Below, piece after piece: positions 33,321-42,505 of a stretch of DNA of 64,000 nucleotides (positions are counted from its first letter, which is position 1; each line of letters begins with the position of its first letter). The DNA is from Anaerolineaceae bacterium. GTDB taxonomy: Bacteria; Chloroflexota; Anaerolineae; Aggregatilineales; Phototrophicaceae. The stretch lies in NCBI GenBank assembly GCA_020634135.1, contig JACKCG010000002.1:496001-560000 (forward strand), written 5' to 3'. Below the pieces are notes generated by a model. The model was not told the DNA's origin. It did no database searches and saw only the letters and a program-made list of their open reading frames with translations. Made by a program: the position numbers and the translations under genes.

Positions 33321-33347
33321 GTCAGGGCGCACGCCATGCACCCCTAC
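33321..33347. repeat. Dispersed GGGCGCAC palindrome
   Basis: GGGCGCA and TGCACCC around CGCCA, ending CCCCTAC; same family as the repeats at 28.7 and 32.3 kb. Confidence 0.4.
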
Positions 33348-33354
33348 CGGGTTT

Positions 33355-35151
33355 TTATTCCGCAGGCGGCAGCGGTTCACTGCCGAGGGTCAGCACGAAG
33401 CGTCCGACGGCGGCGTTATCGCCACCCTGCGAAAAACTGAATGAGGCGGTGCTGAGCGTACCCAGTACCATGCGTATCTGCTGCATGTCGCGCAGTTCAC
33501 GGTCACTAGCCGTCGGCAGCCCTGCCAGGTGGTCGAGCAGTGGCACGAAGCCCCGCAGGTTCAGATACCCCAGAGACTCTGCTTCAGCCAGGGCGTACTG
33601 CCGCGCTTCGGCAAAGGCGGGTGTGTCGGCCAGTGTGGTGCCCTGGGGATTCAGGCTGTAGGTCACGCCGGGGCGCGTCCCGCCGACCAGCACTTCGCCG
33701 TTGCTGCCCAACAGCAGGTCAATGCTGCCGACCAGCGCCCGTTCCATATCTGTCACGTTTGCCGGATTCAAAGGCAGCATATTCAGGAATGGGGCGTTGA
33801 AGGCCAGCACCTGGCTGCTGCCGATGGTTTCGGTAGCGTACTCCAGTTTGTATTGATCCGCCGCGCTGCCTACCGCTGTCACCAGCGTCTGCGCCGCGTC
33901 GGGGTCGGTAGCTTCAATCACCAGCGCCAGATCCGGGACGATTGGCGGTATTCCATTTTCCGCCCCCGGCAGAATGCGCATATACAGGGCATAATCGCCG
34001 GTCATCCAGGGAAGAACATCGGTTTCCAGGCTCAGCCCGGTTGCCCCGGAAAAGGCCAGATTAATGAAAGTGGGGATGCTGCCCAGGTTGAAGTCGCGCA
34101 GGAAGCGAGAGGCATCATTGTTGAAGGCTTCATCCGGGAGTTGTTTCATTTGGGCTTGCAGCATGTCGCCAAACACCCGCAGGTTCTCAAAGCCATTCAA
34201 TGTGGCCGGGCCGAGGTTGTTGCCGAAGAGCGCCACCGGGGTATCCGCCGGGAGGTAGCGGGCGAAGTCGGCATTCACCGGGCCGCTGGGGTAGTTCATG
34301 ACCAGCCCTGCTTCTTCAAGCGCGGCAGTGTCATTGTAGGTCTGGACGATGTCCATGACAAAAGCGCGGTTATCCAGCAGGGCAAAACCGTAGGCCTGGG
34401 CGCCGATAACATTGTAGAAATCACCCAGCATGGAGCCCATCATGCCCATTGAAGCTGCACTTTGCTCCATCATCATTCCAATGAAGTTGCTGTAATCCAG
34501 GTAAACCTGAATCGCATACCCTTCGCCAGGGAGCAGCGCCAGCGTGTCGGTGAATTTGGGGTTCTCGCTTAATGGCGCGGCGGGCATTCCCAGGAGTTCC
34601 ATGTCCTCGACAATGAACAGCGCCTCGTCACCGATAGCCAGGATCGTGCTCTGGTAGCTGTCCTTGGCGGGTACAAACAAGGTGAAACTGTCCGTTTCTT
34701 CTTTGGTATACAACTTGTTTTCGATTTGTTGTGCGAACAGCCCACCGAAAAATGACGCGGCTTTAGCGCGATCAGTGATGGCGACAGCCGCGATGACAGG
34801 GGCATTGGGACTGCTCATATCCAGGCTTAAGACACCCAGCGCTGCTGTATCGCCTAACCACGAGCGAATAGCTGTCTGGAAGTCACCCTGGAATTGTTCC
34901 TGGATGGCCTGGTCAAGCAGCCCGGTGACCGTGACCGGAGGGATTGTGCCGGCAGGCAGGAGTACGCCCAGTTGACCGAGAACGGCATCAAGCTGTGTCA
35001 GCGTGCCGTCGCTAATATCCACCGCCGCAAAGAGGGGTGTATCAGCCGGGAAATAACGTGCCAGGGCAGTCAGGTTATCCTGCGCCATTGCCGGAGCAAC
35101 GGCTGCACCCAGTAGTACAGCCAGGAGCAGCAGAAGCGATAGTTTCTTCAT
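33355..35151 (-). CDS. Secreted DUF3352 protein
   Basis: A 598-residue exported protein with a clean signal peptide (MKKLSLLLLLAVLLGAAVAP, cleavage near AMAQD). The mature part has the DUF3352 pattern: LARYFPADTPLFAAVDISDG at the start, repeated later as FARYLPADTPVALFGNNLG; AAVAITDRAKAASFFGGLF; PDLALVIEATDPDAAQTLV. Each half looks like one alpha/beta domain, so the protein is a pseudo-duplicate. Members occur in Cyanobacteria and Chloroflexota without a proven role. Terminator at 33271. Confidence 0.85.
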   Translation of the reverse strand: MKKLSLLLLLAVLLGAAVAPAMAQDNLTALARYFPADTPLFAAVDISDGTLTQLDAVLGQLGVLLPAGTIPPVTVTGLLDQAIQEQFQGDFQTAIRSWLGDTAALGVLSLDMSSPNAPVIAAVAITDRAKAASFFGGLFAQQIENKLYTKEETDSFTLFVPAKDSYQSTILAIGDEALFIVEDMELLGMPAAPLSENPKFTDTLALLPGEGYAIQVYLDYSNFIGMMMEQSAASMGMMGSMLGDFYNVIGAQAYGFALLDNRAFVMDIVQTYNDTAALEEAGLVMNYPSGPVNADFARYLPADTPVALFGNNLGPATLNGFENLRVFGDMLQAQMKQLPDEAFNNDASRFLRDFNLGSIPTFINLAFSGATGLSLETDVLPWMTGDYALYMRILPGAENGIPPIVPDLALVIEATDPDAAQTLVTAVGSAADQYKLEYATETIGSSQVLAFNAPFLNMLPLNPANVTDMERALVGSIDLLLGSNGEVLVGGTRPGVTYSLNPQGTTLADTPAFAEARQYALAEAESLGYLNLRGFVPLLDHLAGLPTASDRELRDMQQIRMVLGTLSTASFSFSQGGDNAAVGRFVLTLGSEPLPPAE

Positions 35152-35275
35152 GAATGACTCTCCTTCAGAATCGATGCGTAACGAGCGAACTTACAACTCC
35201 CTCTATCTATTTCATTATACGTGGCTACAGCGGGGTAGGTTGCAAAAAGCGTGTTAAAACTTGACAGAAAAATGT

Positions 35276-35310
35276 TCATAAATCAAAGAGGCGACACACG
35301 GGCCGCCTCT
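35276..35310 (-). terminator. Terminator after WD40 fragment
   Basis: AGAGGCG (35287-35293) pairs with CGCCTCT (35304-35310); read on the minus strand the stem is followed by TTTGATTT. Confidence 0.6.
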
Positions 35311-35332
35311 AATGGGATGGTTGTATTGACTT

Positions 35333-35791
35333 CTAGGGGCTAATCGTCCATAACCAGATGACACCGTTGCTGTGTGTGACCATAACAGTGTGGTCGTCAT
35401 TGAAGCCCTTTACTATGCCGAAGAACCGGATTTGCCCCAGCGGTAGGCGAGTATCCATATCCCAGAACTGCACGGAAATACCATCCGTAAAGGCCAGGAT
35501 GGACGAATCGGGCATTTGCGCTGTTGAAGTTACCTGACGCCGGGCGGACTGCGTATAGGGAATCAGCGAATAGGCTAAATCGGAAAGCACCGATGAATAA
35601 GGCACTGGGGTCGTCTGAATCGCGTCGGTGGTGTAGTCCCCGGTAGAGAGATTCCAGGTATACTGCGTATGAGTCGCCTGGACATTGAATCTAAGCAGGT
35701 CGTTGGTCACAAAATTCACCTGTGCAACCCCGTTGAAGTGCCGCTTGTGCAGTCGCCGACCCACTGACTTATCAGCCCATGTGCCGTTCAA
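35333..35791 (-). pseudogene. C-terminal fragment of a WD40-type protein
   Basis: A 152-residue frame whose sequence reads as the tail of a beta-propeller: LSTGDYTTDAIQTTPVPYSS, FTDGISVQFWDMDTRLPLGQ and HSNGVIWLWTISP (the W-D and LW strand ends of WD repeats). No start, signal peptide or full set of blades is present. Upstream, at about 35780, the sequence switches abruptly to the plus-strand copy of the SH3-like secreted protein. The gene was cut by a rearrangement, or the assembly joins unrelated sequence there. Confidence 0.6.
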
Positions 35792-35792
35792 C

Positions 35793-37112
35793 TGATACGC
35801 CCGGCAATGCCGCCTGAGTTACCAATTAACAGAAACCGGCGGTATTCGCTGCTGGTGGGCGCTGCCAATAATACCCGGGGCGGGTTTGGGCTGCGTCTGA
35901 CCCAGCGTGAGCAGCACAGGCACGGCACTGTGGGCGAGTCGGCACAGGTTGACCTGACAACCGGTTCGCAAACGCTGGTCGTGCCGGGCAATCCCGCCGC
36001 GATTACGCCCATCACTATCGAGTCTAACCCGCCGGCGCACCCTTTCGGTTGAAGTACGCGACCCCAGCGGCCAGATTATTGCCGTGTTTGCCGGGTTGCC
36101 CAGTGAACTCTGGCGCTGCAGCCAGCGGCGATTTCAGATCACCGTCACCGGGACAACACCTAACGCACAGGCAGCGTCGCGGTCAGCCGGGGATACCCGG
36201 TTACCAGTGACAATTCGCCGCCACCAGCGCCCGTTGCGACGGAGGAAGTCGTCCCGATGAAAATGTGCCGTGTTACATCAGGGAATGTCACCAACGTGCG
36301 GAGGGCCCCGGCACAGATTACGATACGGTTGCCCAGTTAAGCAGCGGCGAATTCTGCATGAAGTGGCGGGTATCTACAACGGCTGGTACGCGGTGAATCT
36401 CCGGTGGCGGACAGGATGGGTACGGAGCGATGTGGTGATCGCCAGCGGCCCGTGTGATAATTTGCCGGTAGTTCAACCGCCCCAGGACAACCAGGGACAG
36501 GCGCTACAGCGACTTATACGCCGACAGCCGCGCCCGGACAAGTGACGGCAACGTTTACACCGTCCCATACCCCGCCCGCGCAGCAGCAGCCACCAACGGC
36601 CACCCAACCACCGCAGCAGGTACCGCCTACAGCGACGCCGCCCGCGCAGCAGCAGCCACCAACGGCCACCCAAGCGCCACCCCAGCAACCAACGGTGACC
36701 TTCACGCCATCCATACGCCAACGACGCCACCGGCGCTTCCCAGGAAGCACCGTCGACCCACGCTTCAACAATCCGCTGGACATCCCGCTCGATACGACGG
36801 CATCGGTGACGGAGTTTAGTGTCGTATCCCGGTGGGGACACCGAAGACCGGGTGCGCTTCAGTGTAACCGGATGAATCCTAACCGTCACTTCTGGCGGGC
36901 GGGCGAGGCTCATACTGGCGGTGAGCTGTTTGGCACCAACACCGACCAGGTGCAGTTCTTCACGAATGGGCAAACCTTCACTTGTGGTCAGACCATCGTT
37001 GACCGGGAAGTGACATTTGACCCGAAACACCGGCAGCGTGGTGATTACCGCCGCCGGGTGGCGCTGGCACGTATGGTGGGTGCTGACCGGTACGGCCACG
37101 CGGGTGAACTGA
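35793..37112 (+). pseudogene. 5'-truncated, frameshifted copy of secreted PPC/SH3-like protein
   Basis: Reading across frames gives the same order of parts as the gene at 37454: a PPC-like domain (LSYQLTETGG, then SLLVGAANNTRGGFGLRLTQ), a second strand region (VEVRDPSGQIIAVFAGLP), an SH3-like domain (VTNVR, YDTVAQLSSGEF, EVAGIYNGWYAVNL, GWVRSDVVIASGPCDNLP), a Gln/Pro/Thr linker with repeated PPAQQQPPTATQ, and the C-terminal domain. The signal peptide is missing. Many single-base indels break it. The last 360 bases are nearly identical to the downstream copy. Confidence 0.65.
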
Positions 37113-37137
37113 GTTCCAAGCAGTAAGTAGCGAGCGA
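36774..37137 (+). repeat. Duplicated 3' block, copy 1
   Basis: Nearly identical to 38611-38981. Differences are mostly single-base gains or losses, for example TTTAGTGTC versus TTTGTGTC, CCGGATG versus CCGGGATG and GCTGTTTGG versus GCTGCTTTGG. It runs about 25 bases past the stop codon. Confidence 0.85.
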
Positions 37138-37191
37138 AAGCAGATGGGTGCGACGAATACGCACTCCAGCAAGTTTCTATTTGATGCAAAG

Positions 37192-37218
37192 GGCAGTCAA
37201 ACTGACTGCCTCTTTGTG
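37192..37218 (+). terminator. Terminator after copy 1
   Basis: GGCAGTC (37192-37198) pairs with GACTGCC (37204-37210), followed by TCTTTGTG. The rest of the gap 37113-37453 contains nothing I recognise. Confidence 0.55.
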
Positions 37219-37453
37219 TCTCAGGATGTACTGCCTCATGATTGTACCCGCTTCTATACGGCGCTCTCTAAGGCACTATTCAAGGTTCATAAAGAAATAG
37301 AATATATCTCGAAAAGTATTGTAAAAACCCGTGGATAGGCGTATCGTAGGTTAAGCGTTTTGTTTTCTCAGACAATATTCGCATTTTATGCTTTACTGTA
37401 TCCAGGCCTCCACGGCCGTTTCGTTATTTTCATACCATGAGGGAGTTCATTCT

Positions 37454-38956
37454 ATGCACCAGATATTTCGTTTTCGTGTCAAGTCACTTTTCGCGGTGGC
37501 GCTGTGCCTCATGCTGGCCGGTGTCGTCTCAGCCCAGGGCGGTTTCATCGCCTATGGGCGGTCATCACCAGGGCGATTAGCGATCAGAGTCCCAGTCGTT
37601 TTGTATACGTTCCAGGGGAATGCAGGGATCTGGTAGCGGTTGATGTGAGCGCCGCTACCTCTGGCTTAGACCCGACATTGACTTTGCTTAGCCCAGTGGG
37701 TGCCGTTGGCGAACAATGACAACAACCCCTTTAGCTTGGGTATCGAGGATTCTGGTTTGAGCTACCAGATCACAGAAACCGGTGTCCATTCCCTGCTGGT
37801 AGGCAGTGCGAACAACACACGCGGTAATTTCGGCTGCGTCTAATGCTGCGCGACAAGTACCGCCAGCCTGATCCCGCTGGTTGGTCAGCACAGATTGACC
37901 TGGGGCTGGGCAACAAACGGTTATGGTGACGGTAATCCTGCCGGAACCACTCCGGTCACGCCCAGGTGACGCCAGCGGAGGCCGCTTTTTCGGTAGAGGT
38001 TCGTAACCCAGCGGGCAGATTATTGCTATCCTGGTCGGGCTGCATGACTTCACGCTTCCGCTCCCGCCAGCGAGCGGCGATTTGCGGTTGTCATTTCGGC
38101 AGTTGCCCCCGGCACAAGGACTGGTTGTCGTTAGCCAGGGCGCTTCGCCACTACGATCAACCCGCCCGCCCCGGTTGCTACGGAAGAAGTTACGCGCCAT
38201 CCGCCCCCCGGTGAATATTGTAGCGCTACTCCGGCGAATGGTGCGGTGAATGTCCGCAGTGGCCCCGGCGTTGATTTCGGCATTCTGGCGACTCTGCAAG
38301 TGGGTCAGTATTTTGAAGTGACTGGTCAAATACCGGTTGGTATGTCGTCGTAGTTCCCGGTGGTGTCCAGGGTGGGTCGCGGGCAGTGTTACCATGCTTA
38401 ACGGCCCGTGCGCCAATCTGCCTTTAGTCCCAGCCCCGCCGTGCCACCCGCTTCCGTACCTGCCACCGCCACAATAGTTCCATCCCCAACGACGGCAAAT
38501 GGTGGCGATCAGCCACCGCAGGCAACTGCGGAACAGCCACCAACCGCCGCCTACTGCGACCCCGGCTCCGCAGGTCGCCCCGCCGATAGCAACTACGTAC
38601 TGGTTGGCGCCAGCTGGAGCATCCCGCTCGATACGACGGCATCGGTGACGGAGTTTGTGTCGTATCCCGGTGGGGACACCGAAGACCGGGTGCGCTTCAG
38701 TGTAACCGGGATGAATCCTAACTCGTCACTCTCTGGCGGGCGCGCGAGGCTCATACTGGCGGTGAGCTGCTTTGGCACCAACACCGACCAGGTGCAGTTC
38801 TTCACGAATGGGCAAACCTTCACTTGTGGTCAGACCATCGTTGACCGGGAAGTGACATTTGACTCGAACACCGGCAGCGTGGTGATTACCGCCGTAGGTG
38901 GCGCTGGCACGTATGTGCAGTGGGTGCTGACCGGCACGGCCACACGGGTGAACTGA
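37454..38956 (+). pseudogene. Secreted PPC/SH3-like protein, frameshifted (copy 2)
   Basis: The ATG at 37454 (GGGAG nine bases upstream) begins a good signal peptide (MHQIFRFRVKSLFAVALCLM, cleavage near VVSAQG). Pieces in different frames then give a PPC-like domain (LVAVDVSAATSGLDPTLTLL, LSYQITETGVHSLLVGSANN), an SH3-like domain (VNVRSGPGVDFGILATLQVG) and a Pro/Thr linker. From 38408 a single frame covers the C-terminal domain (SIPLDTTASVTEFVSYPGGD to VLTGTATRVN) with a likely disulfide pair (LAVSCFGTN, TFTCGQT). At least four frameshifts separate these. Either a decaying gene or an unpolished repeat region. Confidence 0.65.
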
Positions 38957-38981
38957 GTTCCAAGCAGTAAGTAGCGAGCGG
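38611..38981 (+). repeat. Duplicated 3' block, copy 2
   Basis: Partner of 36774-37137. This copy keeps one open frame across the whole block, so it is the better reference for the original sequence. Confidence 0.85.
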
Positions 38982-39025
38982 AGAGGGTGCATCAGCGCTT
39001 CTCGACTCTTCAGTTCCTCACATAA

Positions 39026-39062
39026 AAGAGGCGGCCTGCTGGTCGCCTCTTGCCTTTACTTT
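39026..39062 (+). terminator. Terminator after copy 2
   Basis: AAGAGGCG (39026-39033) pairs with CGCCTCTT (39044-39051), then GCCTTTACTTT. It may also serve the convergent gene weakly. Confidence 0.6.
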
Positions 39063-39086
39063 AAACGAAGGTGATGCCGTGCCGGG

Positions 39087-40658
39087 TCACTCCCGGTCAA
39101 AATACGTTTCGATGTAGCGTACGACATCGCGGAAGGAGATGATTCCGGAAACCGTGCCATTCTCGTTCACGATGGGGATATGGCGGTAATGGTGGATAGA
39201 CATCAGGTGCAGCGCATGGGCTATCGAAATGTGCGCGGGGAGTGTATCCGGGTTAGGCGTCATGAATTCGCTGACGGTACGGTTATCCAGGTCTGTAACC
39301 TTCATAGCGATCTTCATCAGCACATCGCTCTCAGTGAAGATGCCGTCGAGGTGATTGGACGGATCCACCACTAACAGCGCCCCGATACCGGCTTCGTGCA
39401 TCATATTGATGGCCTGCGCCACCGACGTTTCTGGCATCACCGTGATCGGGGTGCGACCCTGGTGCAAAACCGCGATAGGCGCCTGGGTAATATCGGCCAT
39501 CGGGTCAATCTTGCTTGACATCTCCGGCGGAAGTTCACCGAGCTGTTCGCTCATCTCATCTATGTAGGCTTCATCCAACCCGCTGATTGCCATCGTTTCA
39601 GCCGTATCCACGATGGTCACTTCTGGTTCGGCTTCCGCTTCAATCGTCCAGGTGTAGTCCGCCTGATACAGACTCCGCAGATCGGCGCTGGGTTTCTTCA
39701 CCCGCGCTTCCTGCACCTGCGCCATCAACTGTTGTTCATAGGGCGGCTTGGGGACACGGTAGATGACACCAAACGGAACGGGGTAATCGGGATAATCCAT
39801 CTGGGTCAGCAGGTAAGCGAGGTGGTCATTGGTTTCATCATGCACCAGCAGGTCGGCTTCCGTCACGCCGTCACCAAGCTGTACGACTTCCAGCCGCAGG
39901 CCGTTAAGCCGCAGACCTTTATCTTTGTCCTTGCCAAAAATCATCGGCTGTCCATGTTCCAGGAAAAGCGCGTTGTCGTCCTGGGTACTCTTATTCGCCA
40001 CATGCTCCCAGGTGCCGTTATTGAAAATGACGCAGTTCTGGAAGATTTCGACAAACGATGTGCCTTTGTGTTCAGCGGCGTCTTTTAAGGTAGCCTCAAG
40101 GTGGCGGGTGAGAGTATCCATCGTTCGGGCGATAAAAGTCGCTTCCGCCCCCAGGGCGACTGCCACCGGGTTAAAAGCCGGTTCAATCGAACCCATTGGC
40201 GAAGACTTGGTTTTCGTGCCGGGCAGTGACGTGGGGGAATACTGGCCTTTGGTCAGCCCGTAAATGCGATTGTTGAAGAGCAGGATGTTCAGGTCAATAT
40301 TGCGGCGGCAGGCGTGCAGCAGGTGATTGCCGCCGATGCTCAGGCCATCGCCATCACCGGTTACAACCCATACGCTCAGTTCAGGGCGGGCGATTTTCAG
40401 GCCGGTTGCCAGGGTCGGGGCGCGCCCATGAATACTATGGATGCCGTAGGTATTCATGTAGTAGGGGAAGCGGCTGGAGCAGCCAATACCAGAGATAAAG
40501 ACGATGTTTTCTTTTGGGATGCCGAGGCCGGGCAGTGTTTTCTGCACCCCGGCGATAATGGCGTAATCGCCACAGCCAGGACACCAGCGCACGGTCTGGT
40601 CAGATGCAAAATCCTTGCGGGTATAAGTCGGGATATTCTGGATAGGAATGTCAGTCAT
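39087..40658 (-). CDS. 2-oxoacid:ferredoxin oxidoreductase beta subunit fused to CBS pair
   Basis: A 523-residue protein. Residues 1-290 are the thiamine-diphosphate-binding beta subunit: RWCPGCGDYAII, GIGCSSRFPYYMNTYG, VVTGDGDGLSIGGNHLLHAC and FNNRIYGLTKGQYSPTS. It should decarboxylate 2-oxoglutarate or a similar 2-oxoacid with ferredoxin as acceptor. After an acidic linker, residues 395-523 carry two CBS motifs (PITVMPETSVAQAINMMHEA, TPNPDTLPAHISIAHALHLM), usually adenine-nucleotide sensors. The ATG at 40656-40658 has AGGG upstream; the frame opens to 40715. The alpha/gamma subunit normally adjacent is absent: the next gene upstream is a ClbS/DinB-like gene. Confidence 0.92.
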   Translation of the reverse strand: MTDIPIQNIPTYTRKDFASDQTVRWCPGCGDYAIIAGVQKTLPGLGIPKENIVFISGIGCSSRFPYYMNTYGIHSIHGRAPTLATGLKIARPELSVWVVTGDGDGLSIGGNHLLHACRRNIDLNILLFNNRIYGLTKGQYSPTSLPGTKTKSSPMGSIEPAFNPVAVALGAEATFIARTMDTLTRHLEATLKDAAEHKGTSFVEIFQNCVIFNNGTWEHVANKSTQDDNALFLEHGQPMIFGKDKDKGLRLNGLRLEVVQLGDGVTEADLLVHDETNDHLAYLLTQMDYPDYPVPFGVIYRVPKPPYEQQLMAQVQEARVKKPSADLRSLYQADYTWTIEAEAEPEVTIVDTAETMAISGLDEAYIDEMSEQLGELPPEMSSKIDPMADITQAPIAVLHQGRTPITVMPETSVAQAINMMHEAGIGALLVVDPSNHLDGIFTESDVLMKIAMKVTDLDNRTVSEFMTPNPDTLPAHISIAHALHLMSIHHYRHIPIVNENGTVSGIISFRDVVRYIETYFDRE

Positions 40659-40681
40659 AATCTGCCCTTCTTTGTTTCGCC

Positions 40682-41203
40682 CTATTGTCCACTTTTTTTC
40701 ATCTGGTGCAACCATTTTCTGATTAGCACAATATGCTCTGTGTAGTGTTCGTAGGTGTTCCCCGCGATGAGCGCGAACGGCGGCTCCCGCCAGATGCCCG
40801 CCAGCCGCTTCAGTTCAAACAAATCTTCTTCCGGCAGCGCCTTGATGCCAGCAGTCACATCCTGGTGAATGCGGTGGAAGCCGGCCAGTACCGCTGCAAC
40901 CGGGCGGTTCTTGTTTTCCAGGTAGATTTGCTCGTTTATCATGTCAACGGTGGCGTCGGTAAATCCCCCGGCGGGAATCGTGGGCGGCTGGCCTGCCGCT
41001 GCCTCCGCCAGCCAACCGGCGGCGCGTCCCGCCCAATCGGCCAGATGTGCGATAGTGTCTTTGACAGTCCACAGGCTGTCCGGCCCCTGAGCGCCCGGTT
41101 CTTCCATCCGGTCAGGTGGCACAAGGGACACCGTGCGCTCAACAAACTCATACTCCGCTTGAAGGTGTGCCAGCATCTTGGCTTTGTCAAAGGTATCGTG
41201 CAT
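40682..41203 (-). CDS. ClbS/DfsB or DinB-like four-helix protein
   Basis: A 173-residue protein of the ClbS/DfsB/DUF1706-like group within the DinB-like superfamily. Visible signs are the WTVKDTIAHLADWAGRAAGW segment, a regular four-helix length pattern and the late ALIAGNTYEHYTEHIVLIRK with His residues where the superfamily binds metal. ClbS hydrolyses the genotoxin colibactin, but most relatives have no known substrate. The ATG at 41201-41203 has GGGGAA upstream. It precedes the ferredoxin oxidoreductase gene by 24 bases on the same strand, so they are probably co-transcribed. Confidence 0.8.
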   Translation of the reverse strand: MHDTFDKAKMLAHLQAEYEFVERTVSLVPPDRMEEPGAQGPDSLWTVKDTIAHLADWAGRAAGWLAEAAAGQPPTIPAGGFTDATVDMINEQIYLENKNRPVAAVLAGFHRIHQDVTAGIKALPEEDLFELKRLAGIWREPPFALIAGNTYEHYTEHIVLIRKWLHQMKKSGQ

Positions 41204-41338
41204 CGTTCTTTTCCCCGGCATCATTACTTTTCCAGTATAGCACCGGATCTGCCGCTATCCACGAATTATCTCCACTGGGTATTGCGCCAGAGGGGGACAG
41301 GCGTTAAAACAGGGAAGTTCACTACTATAAATAGGGAT

Positions 41339-42277
41339 ATGATGATGCTTTTAACCCAGCCGTTTACCCCGACCACGCCCGACCACCTGGCTTTGCTGCG
41401 CCAGGCACTGGATGACGATGCTAACCTGATAGCGCGGGTGCAGGAGGCCTTCGCAGAAGAAAGAATGCAGGGGTTGTGCCGGGTTCTGGACGGGCGGCCT
41501 ATCGCTTTTACGGGGTGGCGCTGGAAAGATGCGCCGCCCACTTTTGCCCAACTGGTATTCCTGCACAGCGAGGCGGATGTCACTCCGGAGCCTATTGCGG
41601 CACTGATGGATGACACGCTGGCCGCGCTCCGGGAGACAGCCGAGGTAATCGAAGTGCCTTCCCCGGTGGCGACTCCGGCTTTCCATGCCGCGTTGCAGGC
41701 ACAGGATTTCGTATTCTTCGAGCGATGCACGATGCTGCGGCCTCTGGCGGGGGAAAACCTGCCGGAAGCGGCGCTGCCACCCGGCTACACGATCATGATC
41801 TGGGGCGACCAGCACCAGACACAGGCGGAGCATATCGCGCTGGCGGCCAACGCGCCCAACGAAATTGATGCCGTTGCCGTCCCGGATGCGACTGGGAAGC
41901 ACCTGGTCGAGATTCTGCGGAACATGCGGATTGGACGGTACCCAGGCATAGACCGCTGGCACGCGGCGGCCAGCCTTGTTGTCCTGACTCCAGCGGGGGA
42001 TGTGTGTGGCTATATTGCGACGGTAGTCGCCCAGGAGATGGGTTTTGTCGCAGACATGGCGGTACACCCGGCGCACCGCCGCAAGGGGCTGGCGCGGGTG
42101 CTCCTGGCACGCAGCATGGCCGCCTGCCAGTTGGATGATCTGGCAACAATGGGGTTGGCCGTGACGACCCGCAACCCGGCACGGGCACTTTATGCCAGTC
42201 TCGGTTTTGAGGCGGCGACCTGCGGTGACGTCGCGGTGTGGTGGCGGGATGGGCGTCAGGCGCAGTGGCGGGAATAG
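41339..42277 (+). CDS. GNAT acetyltransferase, two-domain
   Basis: A protein of about 312 residues. The C-terminal half is a GNAT acetyltransferase with the acetyl-CoA site MAVHPAHRRKGLARVLLARS (R/Q-x-x-G-x-G/A) and the downstream ARALYASLGFEAA (N-x-x-A-x-x-x-Y-x-x-x-G-F). The N-terminal half (VQEAFAEERMQGLCRVLDG onward) looks like a degenerate GNAT-like module, giving the two-domain form seen in some antibiotic or amino-acid acetyltransferases. Three consecutive ATGs at 41339, 41342 and 41345 follow AGGGAT; the second or third has the better spacing. The much longer frame to 40733 is antisense to the ClbS-like gene and is rejected. Confidence 0.85.
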   Translation: MMMLLTQPFTPTTPDHLALLRQALDDDANLIARVQEAFAEERMQGLCRVLDGRPIAFTGWRWKDAPPTFAQLVFLHSEADVTPEPIAALMDDTLAALRETAEVIEVPSPVATPAFHAALQAQDFVFFERCTMLRPLAGENLPEAALPPGYTIMIWGDQHQTQAEHIALAANAPNEIDAVAVPDATGKHLVEILRNMRIGRYPGIDRWHAAASLVVLTPAGDVCGYIATVVAQEMGFVADMAVHPAHRRKGLARVLLARSMAACQLDDLATMGLAVTTRNPARALYASLGFEAATCGDVAVWWRDGRQAQWRE

Positions 42278-42280
42278 CGA

Positions 42281-42439
42281 TCAGCCCCTGCACGCCGCCG
42301 CCAGTTGGTACACTTCCGCGAGGTCATGGCGATTAATCGCGCTGAACCGCCGAACGACCCGTCTGAGCGGAACAGCTTCGACCAGCGTGACCTGTTCGGG
42401 TCTCCCTGCCGGCGATACGCTTTCACACAGGGCTATCAT
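42281..42439 (-). other. Possible small gene or gene remnant
   Basis: On the minus strand a 52-codon frame reads MIALCESVSPAGRPEQVTLV, then EAVPLRRVVRRFSAINRHDL and AEVYQLAAACRG before TGA at 42281. Composition and hydrophobic spacing are more protein-like than the opposite strand here, but there is no ribosome binding site and no family I recognise. It may be the tail of a lost gene. Confidence 0.3.
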
Positions 42440-42505
42440 GCAGTCGGCTGGCACTGTAACACCGAAAACACTGGATCACGACGAACGGCGTTACATGTAG
42501 GTTTC

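Noticed and set aside
40733..41338. N-terminal 200-residue extension of the GNAT protein
   Set aside because: It is antisense to the ClbS/DinB-like gene and lacks protein character; good ATGs with AGGG occur at 41339-41345.
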